Of a stretch of DNA of 64,000 nt, positions 41,601 through 64,000 are shown in pieces. Position 1 is the first letter of the stretch, and each line of letters starts with the position of its first letter. The position numbers and the translations under genes are program-made. Source of the DNA: Triplophysa rosa. Taxonomy: Eukaryota; Chordata; Actinopteri; Cypriniformes; Nemacheilidae. The notes below the pieces were generated by a model. It worked only from the letters and a program-made list of their open reading frames with translations. It had not been told where the DNA came from and ran no database searches. The DNA is taken from NCBI RefSeq assembly GCF_024868665.1, contig NC_079898.1:17790403-17854402 (forward strand), read 5' to 3'.

Positions 41601-42256
41601 CCAATCAAACACGGCCCTGTTCGAAACCCTCCTTTGGCTTTGGTGCACTGGGCTTTACCGTTACATCCGAGTGTGGGAGAGACGCTCTCTCCTCCATTAT
41701 GGCGAGCCATAGATCAAGGTCACTGTTTCTGTGATCATTACACCACTGAAGGTGACAGGCTGCATTTACAGGGAGATGATCAGAGGCCAGTGTGGGAGCT
41801 GAGCACACCCACATTTCTCAGAAGGATAATACATATGCACTCACACAGACAAGCCCATTTACAGTGAACCAAAGCATCTCCACAGCACAAGGGAAATCTA
41901 AGTCACTCTCTATCAAAGTTACAAAACGCTCACGAAGCGCTGCCTGTGGCGGCACCTCCTGCAATGATCTCCAATATAACAAAAAACTGATGCTCTTGGA
42001 AATATTTAAAATAAGTTGTGGATTTATATGCTATGCATTTTTGCAAAAAAAGGGTAAAATATTAAACCATCATTAAACATTAACAATTTATTTAACAAAA
42101 GTCCTGTGTGTGTGAGGGGGATATTAGTATCATGCCATGGGGTGCATTGAGGAGGTCGCTGCTTTCCATATTGCAGCCATGTTAGTGGAAGCTGTTTCCT
42201 GTCTGTTTTAAACAGTGGCAGCTGGTTTGAGAGCACCCTGGGCTGCCTCAGGGTCC

Positions 42257-42286
42257 AAACACACACACACACGCACACACGCACAC

Positions 42287-42334
<48 letters not shown>
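42257..42334. repeat. (CA)n microsatellite
   Basis: About 78 bases of alternating CA with three interspersed G substitutions (cgcaca) in the first half and an uninterrupted run in the second half. Confidence 0.95.
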
Positions 42335-42338
<4 letters not shown>

Positions 42339-44199
42339 CAATTGAAAATTCATTATAGAGAAATATTAAAATACATGTAAACAATGAGTTTTGACAAATT
42401 AAATATATGTAAATGTTGCATACTATACAAACAGGTATAAATTACTGTTCAGATAATAATGATTTCTTTATGTTTGATTTGCCATTTGATTTATATTTTT
42501 ATTACTACTAGTTTAACGAAAAGGAAAAGTCCATAAACTTGTATATAATCCATTAATAGTATGCAACACAAATAGTATAGTATTTAAACCTACTGGAAAC
42601 TATCCTAAAACAGTACTTAAAAAAAAAAAATCCAGAAACCAGCTGGGCGTTAAAACAATCCCTCTCAAACTTACAACGAATAATACGCGTATTCATCTGA
42701 TTCAAAATAAAAACCCATAGCTGTGGTTTATTGCAAAACGCCAACTATGCGAGGAGAACAGTCATGCGGCCACAAGGCTTCAGTACATTAAAGTAGCACA
42801 ATGACACGGAATTATGTTGTGAGCAATATGCTTCAAATGTTCAATGCAGATGCATGTATAGCCCCCATCACAAATGCACATAAGTAGAGCGGATGAATGG
42901 AAACTTGAGCCAGAGTTTAACAGCGCGAACGATCGCAAAGAAAAAAGAGGAAAGGGATGATAAAGTCTACTAACTGGAACATTAACAGACAAGTAACTTG
43001 CAAAATGCCATATTACAATATCCAAAAGAACGACAGAGCGTGGTAAAGCCATAAAATTGTACATTAAATTATTATGGCCTCTACTTCGCCTAGTTAACAA
43101 ACATTTTGTGCGAATCCACGTTTGTCAGAGTTTAGGGTTCTGTACAACGTCAGAATTGTGGTTACTGAAGCCAGAGAGAAGCAAAGAAATCGATTTCATT
43201 AAAACATTGGTGGACGCCTTGTTACATGTTCATTGCTCTACATCAGACTAATTTAATTGGCCTGTATGTTAATTACTAGTGACAGAGACGTGTCACTGTT
43301 ATAATAATAATCCTATGGAAAAAGGCAACATTCGTTATATTACATTAGCACAGAATAACTTCATATTCTTAAAAAGTCATTAATATTTCAGGGAGATTTT
43401 TTAAAAGGATTTTAAATTGCATAGTTGCTCAAAATACTTATTTTAAGAAGTAATATTATTATTATTATTTTAACTGATTTTTACCGCAAGCGAATAAGAA
43501 ATATTTTAAATTAAAATGAAACAAAATATACATAAAAGCACCTAGAGGTCTATTATCAACTAATAAAATAATTACCAGCCATAACTGCTGGTAATGCACG
43601 AAATGCAGTAAATTTTACAAAACAAGAAACGTTACACTGGTTTAAAATACAACCATCTTCCAAAACAAATGACTAAGGTCTTGTTTCCGTGACAGGGGAG
43701 CACACCTTTGACTACTCAACTGAAAACTTTGGCCTTTTTTTGTTGTTTGGTAAGGCGGGTGGGGTTACTAGATCCTAGCTCCTGGCTTAAAAGTTAGACA
43801 TTTTGTGTGTGAGTAAACATGATTATAGACAGTAAGAAATTTATGGTAGCAAGTAATTGCGTTAACTTGCGTTGAGAGACTTTAGCTATACAAAAAAAAA
43901 GAAAACACTAAAATGTTATGGATGTTTTTTTAAAGAAACAATTAAACATTCTCATGTTTTATTCCCGCGGCAGGCTTTATAATCGAAATTTAGTAAAACC
44001 GTTACCTAAAATGTACAATTAATGTGCACTTAAGAATTTTACCTTACACGGGTGTTTATCTACCTTGATTCACAGTTGATGGCAGAAGTGATGTAGCGGG
44101 GGAGGGGTTGGGGTCGGTCTGTGTCTATGTTTGAACGTTTGTAAAATGTCAAAAAATACAAGCTCAAAGGCCTTACCCTTAAGAACTTTACAAAATACC

Positions 44200-44207
44200 A
44201 TTTGCAT
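44200..44207 (+). promoter_or_regulatory. perfect octamer motif upstream of distal exon
   Basis: The sequence is ATTTGCAT, the consensus POU/Oct octamer, about 1 kb before candidate exon 1A and 5.3 kb before the canonical ATG. Oct-type sites are known in the early midbrain-hindbrain enhancers of mouse Pax2, upstream of that gene. Several other octamers occur in this AT-rich window (for example 3615, 13631, 19566, 62209), so this one may be chance. Confidence 0.25.
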
Positions 44208-44946
44208 ATAGTGAATTAAATATGCTTACTTCATTTCCAAACGTTAGTCCTACTTTATCTGTATACGCAGCTTCATTGCATTTAGATAAAATAAGCATCA
44301 AAACCTGTTAATCATGGTTAACGTGATTTAAATAATCTGAAATAACCTACAAAAGACCCTTTCCTAATTATTATCAAGCTATACTAATTATCATTATTTA
44401 AAATATTATTTTATTGATTTAATATATGGTATACAAGTAGAAATGCATGAAGAATGGCTATAGTAATATTTAGGTAAGCTTTTAGTAAATTGCTGAAAAA
44501 ACAGTATGGTAAAACTTCGGCTATAAATATATAGATGATATTATAAGACTCTTAAAACATCACCTGGTAAACGCAAAAAAGTCAAACCCAATAAGATGCA
44601 ATTATCAGATCTGGCAATATATTAACACGGACGCAAATGCCATATTAGCTGGTTTATTTCGCTAGACCCTCCTACCGGGAACAGGTTCACCTTAAAGTTC
44701 AGCCAATGAGCGGCACGAACTTTCTAACCCAAACTTCACAGTTAACGAGTTACCGATCAAAACATTAGAACACACGCCGAAGGGCGCACACATAAGCATA
44801 CAAATGTGTTTTCAAATAATCATGAATATTCATCAAGATAAGTCCTACCTTTGAGTATTTCATAACGCGAAAGCCTGCGTGCGGATTTTAGCATATCTCC
44901 ATACTCTTAGTCCCCTTTAAACTTCCAGTAGTTTTATTCTTTCTTT

Positions 44947-45192
44947 TATATAACAAGTGCAACGCTTTATTTGCTTTGATTGCTATTTTCCATCCTTTAT
45001 CAATCTAGCTCACTGGAGCAGAGGTTGCTCTCCTTTTTGTTGTCGTATAAACCGTTTAGTTTTGGATGATCGGTCAAAGGTTGTGAAAAGCAGCGGGGAG
45101 AGGCAGGACGCCCAGCCGAGGAGGGAACGCAGGAGGCCGGACAGATCTAGTGGGCTGCATCGACGAAACGGACCATTAGACAGGGAAAAGCC
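44947..45192 (+). promoter_or_regulatory. candidate distal promoter and 5' UTR for the alternative first exon
   Basis: A TATA-like box (tatataa, 44947-44953) lies 240 bases before the candidate exon 1A ATG, which would place initiation near 44,980. A CCAAT box on this strand is at 44703-44707. The putative UTR is clearly more GC-rich (about 45,070-45,190) than its AT-rich surroundings. It contains one short upstream ORF (45066-45086, seven triplets including the stop). This is an inference from motif spacing. Confidence 0.4.
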
Positions 45193-45217
45193 ATGGCTCA
45201 CAGCTCTGGTCGATCAG
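45193..45217 (+). CDS. pax2a: candidate alternative first coding exon of pax2a (distal, 1A-like)
   Basis: ATG in a strong context (aaaagccATGG) opens 8 codons, MAHSSGRS, plus one base g, immediately followed by a strong donor gtaagc at 45218. The splice phase (1) is identical to that of canonical exon 1. Joining to exon 2 gives [18 protein letters not shown], running directly into the paired domain. That resembles the short Pax8 leader (Met-Pro-His-Asn-Ser-Ile-Arg-Ser-Gly-His), and the layout resembles Pax5, whose distal exon 1A and proximal exon 1B supply alternative N-termini. Chance could produce a 25-base ATG-to-donor segment, but in-phase joining, leader resemblance, TATA-like box and position 4.3 kb upstream of exon 1 argue together for a real exon. 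No transcript evidence is available here. Confidence 0.65.
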
Positions 45218-48200
45218 GTAAGCGCAGGGCTCTCTTTTCGTCTCGCCAAACAGTGTCAGTGTTTATTTTCTAGCTGTAGGGGTGAGTCGCCGTCAGCTCA
45301 GGTAAGATCGTACAGTAGGTGTACTTTACAAACGCAAACTACTTGACCACCAACTAACCTTATTGACTAACTGCCTGCTCTTACGCGGGTTATTTATATG
45401 TGCTGCAAAGTCTGACATTGACAATCTGCGAATTTAAAACGACAACCGATTCACGCTGGGATTATATTATTATAATGCGATGTTAGGGCCCATGTGTTGA
45501 CATAAGTGCACACTGTAATCTATATCAATAGGCCCTACTACAGCGCGATCTCCAAATGCATCATTAAAAAAAGTATTAATGTTGCTAAAACAAGCCTTTT
45601 CGCAGTTGCATAATTTTCATGCATTAATAATGAAAGTTGCTGTTTCTTAACACTGCTATTGTTGATATTATGATGAGGAGTGTTATTGTTGTTGTTGTTG
45701 TTCGTTGTTTCTTCTGCCGTTCGTTTAATTGAAGACATAGATCATATGCTAATTCACCTTTCTATTTTTGGTGTAAATGAGAAGATCAATAAAAACAGTT
45801 GTAATAATCGAATTAATTATGGAAAAATTAAAAGCAAGTACAAAATCAATCTCTGATGCTGTAGACAGAACTCAATTGATGGTCCATCTGTTCACTCTAT
45901 ACAACATGAATGGGTAATATAAAGGCACAGCTGATATCATGTCTATAGCGTTGTTTTGTTTTGGTTAGAGCGATCCCTTTTTGGACACCTCATATTTTTA
46001 TATGGGGGATTGAAGTGCTGGGTCTTTATTGCTGAAATATCGAAATATATTTTTTACATTTGGGATATATTACATTTGTGTATATATAATTTTACAACAT
46101 TATTTATTGAAATGTTTTAAATGTTTAGATACAACAACTGCATATTGTTATATAATATTATCATTTATTTTACTGTTATAATTGTTATTCCTTTACTATA
46201 CAAATTGTTATTTGCAAATTCATAAAGCTTTAATAATTGAAATGGACATTTTCATTTTTTCCAAAAGGATATCCAAGTGGGACACGCATTTCATTATTTA
46301 TTTTTTCAGTATCATAACTAAACAATTTACTGAAAATACAAGTAAAGTCATTAGGCTTCTCAAATTTGTATTATGGTTTATTCTTGCTGTAAGAGCTAAG
46401 GCTGCGTGCATTCAGTTGTGGCACACTTAAACTGACGTGAACGGTAGGTTTAGTAGAGTGAAAAGTATCGATTGATGACGTGGACAATATTACAGTGAAT
46501 GAGAAGGACCCATAGGCTTTCGAAAAACGGAAAGAGAATTACTTTCTGCGTTTTTATTGGAAGTTCATCGCTGTTCACGTTGGCTGCTAAACTTCTGTGA
46601 CATGCCGGGGACTGTCAAAAAGAAGCACTGTATCACCTGCAATTGAGTATCTCTCTCTCTCTCGATCTCTCTTTCTCTCAGTCTTCCTCTTAAGAGTAAA
46701 TCCTTCTGTTAATTAATGGTTGATCTGGAAAAGAACACCGAAATGTATTCAAATGTTTTCAAATCAACCCAAAGCAGCCTTGCAATTTATTTAGCTGTTT
46801 TATCTGTATAATCAAAAGGCATGCACTTCCCTCTTTTTCCTGGTGTGACAAAATATTACCCCATAGAAAATATTTACAATAACGTTTCGACTGGTCACAT
46901 TAAAAGGCAGTGCTACTGTAGCACAGTCACAATTCAGTATTCAAAGGCCACTATGATCAGTTGCAATTAGTTTTCCTATCATTTAACAGAGGAAGTAACT
47001 AATATACTAAAAGGGTGCGGAGGCAAAAGGCTGGGGTCTTGCGGGGGAAATAAAAGCAGCTTTAAGGGAAATGTGTAGTCAAGTGTGAAATTACAGCCCA
47101 TGGTGTTACATATTGTACCAGAAGCTCCCTCCAAAAATACTAACAAAAAGAAGAATCGTCCCCATATTTGGCCGGGAGGCATAACATAACATGGCCTCCT
47201 GTTCTTTTAGCCGAACCCACAACGGTCACAGTACGAATACTTTATAAATCTAAGTACCTTCTTCAGTAAACCAAAACCTGCATTTTTTAAAATCAAATTA
47301 GTACAGGCAGACTTGTTTTTAACATCATTTAGGCTGCTGAACTTCAGCTCTATTTTCACTTGTCATTTCAGATATAAGGACGTAAATGTAAAAGCAATCA
47401 ACACCAACGAAAATATTAATAATAAAAAAAGGAATAATCATAAACATGCATGAACATATTTAGACCATGAGCAGAACTGCAGTTTTTGATTCAAAGGCAT
47501 TTTTAAAATAAGTATTTATAACGTTATCAACTGATTTCGCTGTAGGGATAAAATAAACATCCTCATTGGGGACTATACAGTAAGCCAATATCTAAAACCA
47601 AAACCGTTCTATAATATTTATATAAATAACATATACATTTTCCAAATAGGCCTAGTATATAAATAATTTGAATGATGTATTGTAACTGTAAAAATTGTGC
47701 CCTTATACGATTGATTTCTCTTAAATGGCAAATGAATTCGATGAAATAATAAAATGCTGAATAGACTTATTACATGTATAGGCTTACATGAAAACGAGAC
47801 ACATATTCATATACGTCGTTATTATACTAAAATGTAAAAAAATATGTGAAGCCTAACAGTTATAAACTGTATGATCAACTATAAACAAACTGATCAAAGT
47901 CATAACTGAGTCGTATCTCAGTTACATTTTTCTGATGGGTTAGCTACATCTGAGATGAACGTAAAAAATAAAACTAGATAAAAATGAAAAATGACCGACA
48001 AATATTGAGTTCATTGGGTGTTATTCATAATCAAGAGATTTGTTAAATACCCATAAAACAAACTTGAGGAACCTTTCTTGGTTGAATAAAGCAAACTAAG
48101 CAGCGCCATCTACAGATATACCTACAACACAACACACCAAACCGCATGGTCAAGACACAACCCCTCATCTAACATGACAAGCAGCAAACCTACCTTGTTA

Positions 48201-48679
48201 TTGTATCAAAAGCAATTTAGATAATATTACAGTACTTCTCGTATGTCACCAAGCTGTCAAATGGACGAGCAAACTTCTTTCAGAAATTAGAATTACATTT
48301 TCAGGTCTTTCTTTTTCACTCTATAATGTATACTTTATTTTTAAGGTTTTAATATTCCCGTAAAAACAATAAAAAATGAAATGCATTAAAACGATTAAAT
48401 AAAAGTCTATGTAAAAATCCGAAATAGAAATATTTACCGACTACATAACCGGTGTTCAACAAAAACATCTGATAAGACCGGAATACGAAAAGTACAACAG
48501 AAAGGGAATGCAAAACATTATTATGAATTCTTGGAGCTTCCTCCATGCAAACGATCTTTTAAATTGATTTCAACTTGGCAACACTGCGCACAACTATATT
48601 ACAAAATAATTACATTCACTCTTTTAGGTCACCAATATGATTAAAAAATGATTTACTTAGTTTGACAACGTATATAGTT

Positions 48680-49474
48680 TTGAAATACCGCGATGCTTGG
48701 TCGCTGGTGTTATCGCTTCCTTTCCACTTGTCTTTTAATTTCCTCGATTTTTTAACCCATCTCTCCTCATTTCCCTGTTTGCATCCCTCCCCTTCCGAAG
48801 TGTCAGATGAAGAGACCTCCTCATTTGGTGCTCCAGCTTTTTGCGTTGGCGAATCACAAAGTGTTGGAATCTATTGCCTTTGTCTGACATGTCATCCATC
48901 TCTATGCGAGGGGGGATCTGGGGAGGAGGGGGCGGTGGACTGCAGCTTTTAGAAACAGACACACTGAGAAGAGGGGTTTCAGTCTCAGCCCAAAGCTTCT
49001 AACAGGCACATCCCATTCTTGAAGAGAGGGGGACCGAGAGACACTCGCCGTGTCCATGTTTTTTCCTGTCATGCCCGCACGAACCTGACTGTACCCCTCA
49101 GACTTCACCAGAAACGCTTCTTCATATCGAGGAATTTACACTGCAGAGGACACTGGAGGAGACGCAACCACAAATGCTTGCGTTCCCTTAAATATGTAGC
49201 TAACAAATATTAACTGAACGACTGATTCCGCTAACGGCTCTGCGTAATTTTTGAGAGACGAGTGCAGGACATGATCTGCACCTGACCAGCCTCGTGTCTT
49301 CATTGAATGGACTGAACAGCACGAGATAAAGTTCGTCGCGCGCTTGAAGAACTTCTGTACACATCGGAAGCACTGCTTTGAACGGATAGCAATCTTTATT
49401 AATTCCAATTTACGCTACATAATCAAGTCGAGACGGCGACCTCAGTCGATTATCTTTCCTTCCTTTGCTATCCC
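48680..49474 (+). promoter_or_regulatory. pax2a: likely proximal promoter and 5' UTR of pax2a exon 1
   Basis: The roughly 800 bases before the canonical ATG are less AT-rich than the neighbouring 46-48.6 kb and 49.6-50.7 kb stretches and carry no recognisable repeat. The 5' UTR of the canonical transcript must lie immediately upstream of 49475. I cannot place the transcription start: there is an AT-rich tract at 49188-49212 but no convincing TATA box, and several upstream ATGs occur (for example 49019 and 49344). Confidence 0.5.
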
Positions 49475-62050
<12,576 letters not shown>

Positions 62051-64000
62051 GTCAGTAATACTGAGGTTGATGGAATTCATTTGAATACTTCCTGCCAGTA
62101 ACGAAAACTCAAAAATACGAACTTAAAATCCGTAGCTGGTTAGATGGTCTGCCGTAATAAATTACGATAAAAATAGTGCATTTAAGTCTCATCAATTGGA
62201 TTTTCATTATTTGCATATCAACAAACTTTTTTTGCATAACATGAAAAATCATGCGGATGCGAGCAAAAACAACTGACAAATTTCCATGTAAACATATTGG
62301 CACAGGTCAAATAAGTCTTTACAAACCAGAAAAACAAAAAGCGCACTTTGCAAAAAAAACGTGCTTGTATATACAACTGCTTATTTAAAGATTTTGGCTT
62401 ATTACGATAGATAACCTTTATTTACTTTCATTATACCATCAAACAACCACCGACTATTAATGTTTCCCTTGGAACCCCAAGTAGAGGCCCATAAAGCAAA
62501 AGTAGTGGCCTAATTGAGTTCATTTTAATTTCTCTCCGATCGCAGAGAATTACACTGGTGATAAATCAGGGGGACAGCCCTCACCCCTTGTAGAGAGCCT
62601 AATTTGCAGCTAATTACAAAACTGATTTCTACTGGAAGATCAATACTAAAACGAATTGGAAATGACTTGCAATCACAAAGAGAAGCCAAGAAGGTATTAA
62701 AAAAGGCAAGGAAAGAGGCTAAACGCGGGGAAAAAACAGCCCTGGAACAGTCCAGAAAAATCACTTTTAATTTAATGTAATATTAATCAGACTACATTCC
62801 CATTTATTGGTCGGTTTTCATGGCCCTTTTTACCTCTTGAAAGAACGGACCTATTAGCCATGTCTGCTGCGTGAGGCCGGGCATTAAAAAGCCATTTTGG
62901 AAATGCTAAACTCAATGGGTTCACCCCTCCCACACTTCTGCCAGCCATTTGGTCATCCTTTTCAGATGGCTCTTCAGTTGCCCCACGCCCAACTTGCCCC
63001 TATCTGCATGATAAAATAGCTGTTGTGCATCTGAGGCCAGACCAAATAGAGAGGAACATCCGCTACTGGCCAACTGAACAGTTGTAGCAGACAATTAGAG
63101 TTTATCTGGAATTGAGGCAGACAAGACTGAGGTCACAGCATTTCCCATTGGGACGCCGGCCTATTGTGGTGCACAGATGCACGAACATACAGACATACAC
63201 ACGTAAGAATGGACATATGTATGTCCACATTAGAATTCTGGGGGAACAATGGTAGCCGGAAATCTCCTCTCATTTGTTGCATTTGTTCTGTTTTGAACAA
63301 AATCGAACCAACACAAAAACTTAGGTTAAGCCAATTCAACTAACCGAACAATACATTTTTATTTACGAATATGTACGAATAAAAAAACAAACGTTTTCTT
63401 TTTGGAAAACAATAGATCTGTTGTTATGTTCAACATTTACTTATTCTACAGAAAACAATTACAAACGGTTGATTCTGTGTCTCGAATCGAGGCCATGTTG
63501 GTAATGTAACAAAGCGGCCCCGTCTCCTCCCTTGGCTGGTCAGGGGAATGACTGCAGTCAAGCACAAAGAGACAGCTGACACCCTTTCCATTCAGTCTGC
63601 TCCAAATCCTACTCTCTGTCCCGCTCACAACCTTAATGTATGCACACACAGTTCACATTAACTCTTTCACCAAGACACACAGGCACACATTTGCTTTGCG
63701 TTGACAGGGTGACAAAAATAATGCAAAAGTTTTGTATAACTTAATTTCAGGTGCTCATTCGAAATAGCTCTGACTTTAAATTCTTATAGATGAGCCACGT
63801 TTCAAGCCATTGTAAAATCCCCCCAAAAAAGTTCCATACTGGTGGGCACAAACAGCCTAAAATTGTATTATATTACTAAGATTGATAATTATAAACAAAC
63901 TTAACTCCTAAAAAGCTTAAATGTTGTTATAAAACAAACAAACAAAATTCCCGGCTTAAGCAATTGTTCAAAAAATTGTTCGAGTCTTTGGACTGGCAGC
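62051..64000 (+). other. start of pax2a intron 6, running off the window
   Basis: After the exon 6 donor gtcagt at 62051 no further Pax2 exon is recognisable up to the window end. The stretch 62,520-62,790 is non-repetitive and has a homeodomain-type motif cluster (ctaatttgcagctaattac), a reasonable intronic enhancer candidate. Confidence 0.8.
62520..62790. promoter_or_regulatory. candidate intronic regulatory element in pax2a intron 6
   Basis: Repeat-free stretch with gagaattacactggtgataa and ctaatttgcagctaattaca homeodomain-type clusters. Inferred from appearance only. Confidence 0.25.

Larger units (their letters stand above)
1..44900. other. long 5' intergenic region without a supportable protein-coding gene
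   Basis: No ORF longer than 151 codons occurs here. None shows a recognisable domain, and none is flanked by splice signals that would assemble a protein. The longest (3484-3939 +, 14379-14822 -, 24920-25345 -) have low-complexity or arbitrary composition. The region holds dispersed fold-back repeats, SINE remnants, simple repeats and low-repeat stretches that may be regulatory. A gene desert 5' of Pax2 is consistent with its complex developmental expression. Confidence 0.7.

Noticed and set aside
42024..42353. ORF encoding a long Val-Cys repeat
   Set aside because: It is only a translation of the (CA)n microsatellite.
49019..49474. Upstream ATGs (49019, 49344) as alternative pax2a starts
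   Set aside because: Their reading frames are not in frame with the Pax2 leader or do not join exon 2; the leader starting at 49475 matches the known Pax2 N-terminus.

Overview
The window is vertebrate nuclear DNA, almost certainly from a cyprinid-type teleost fish. It carries one recognisable protein-coding gene, the 5' part of a Pax2 gene (best match pax2a) on the + strand. The coding exons have clean GT/AG splice sites and encode a complete paired domain, the octapeptide and the partial homeodomain. The fish assignment rests on the Pax2 sequence itself and on many short fold-back repeats and tRNA-derived SINE remnants of the kind common in cyprinid genomes.

Layout. Positions 1 to about 44,900 hold no gene I can support: short AT-rich ORFs, at least eight copies of one palindromic MITE-like family, other fold-back elements (4.7, 12.5, 17.0 and 37.4 kb), a nested MITE (26.5-27.0 kb), two SINE-like copies and microsatellites. 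Between them lie low-repeat stretches that look like conserved non-coding DNA, as expected for the regulatory flank of a developmental transcription factor. At 45,193-45,217 there is a candidate alternative first coding exon, preceded by a TATA-like box. The canonical first exon is at 49,475-49,517. Exons 2 to 6 follow at 50,968-51,133, 51,808-52,005, 55,170-55,255, 55,360-55,479 and 61,875-62,050. The exons for the C-terminal transactivation region are not in the window and should lie beyond position 64,000.

Together the canonical exons give 263 in-frame codons ending in Gln at a phase-0 donor. The upstream exon ends in the same splice phase as the canonical exon 1, so either could splice to exon 2. 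This would give two N-termini, mirroring the two-promoter (1A/1B) arrangement known for Pax5. I found no rRNA gene, functional tRNA gene, CRISPR array or second protein-coding gene. Exon calls are strong; regulatory calls are inferences from sequence appearance only, since no alignment could be run.
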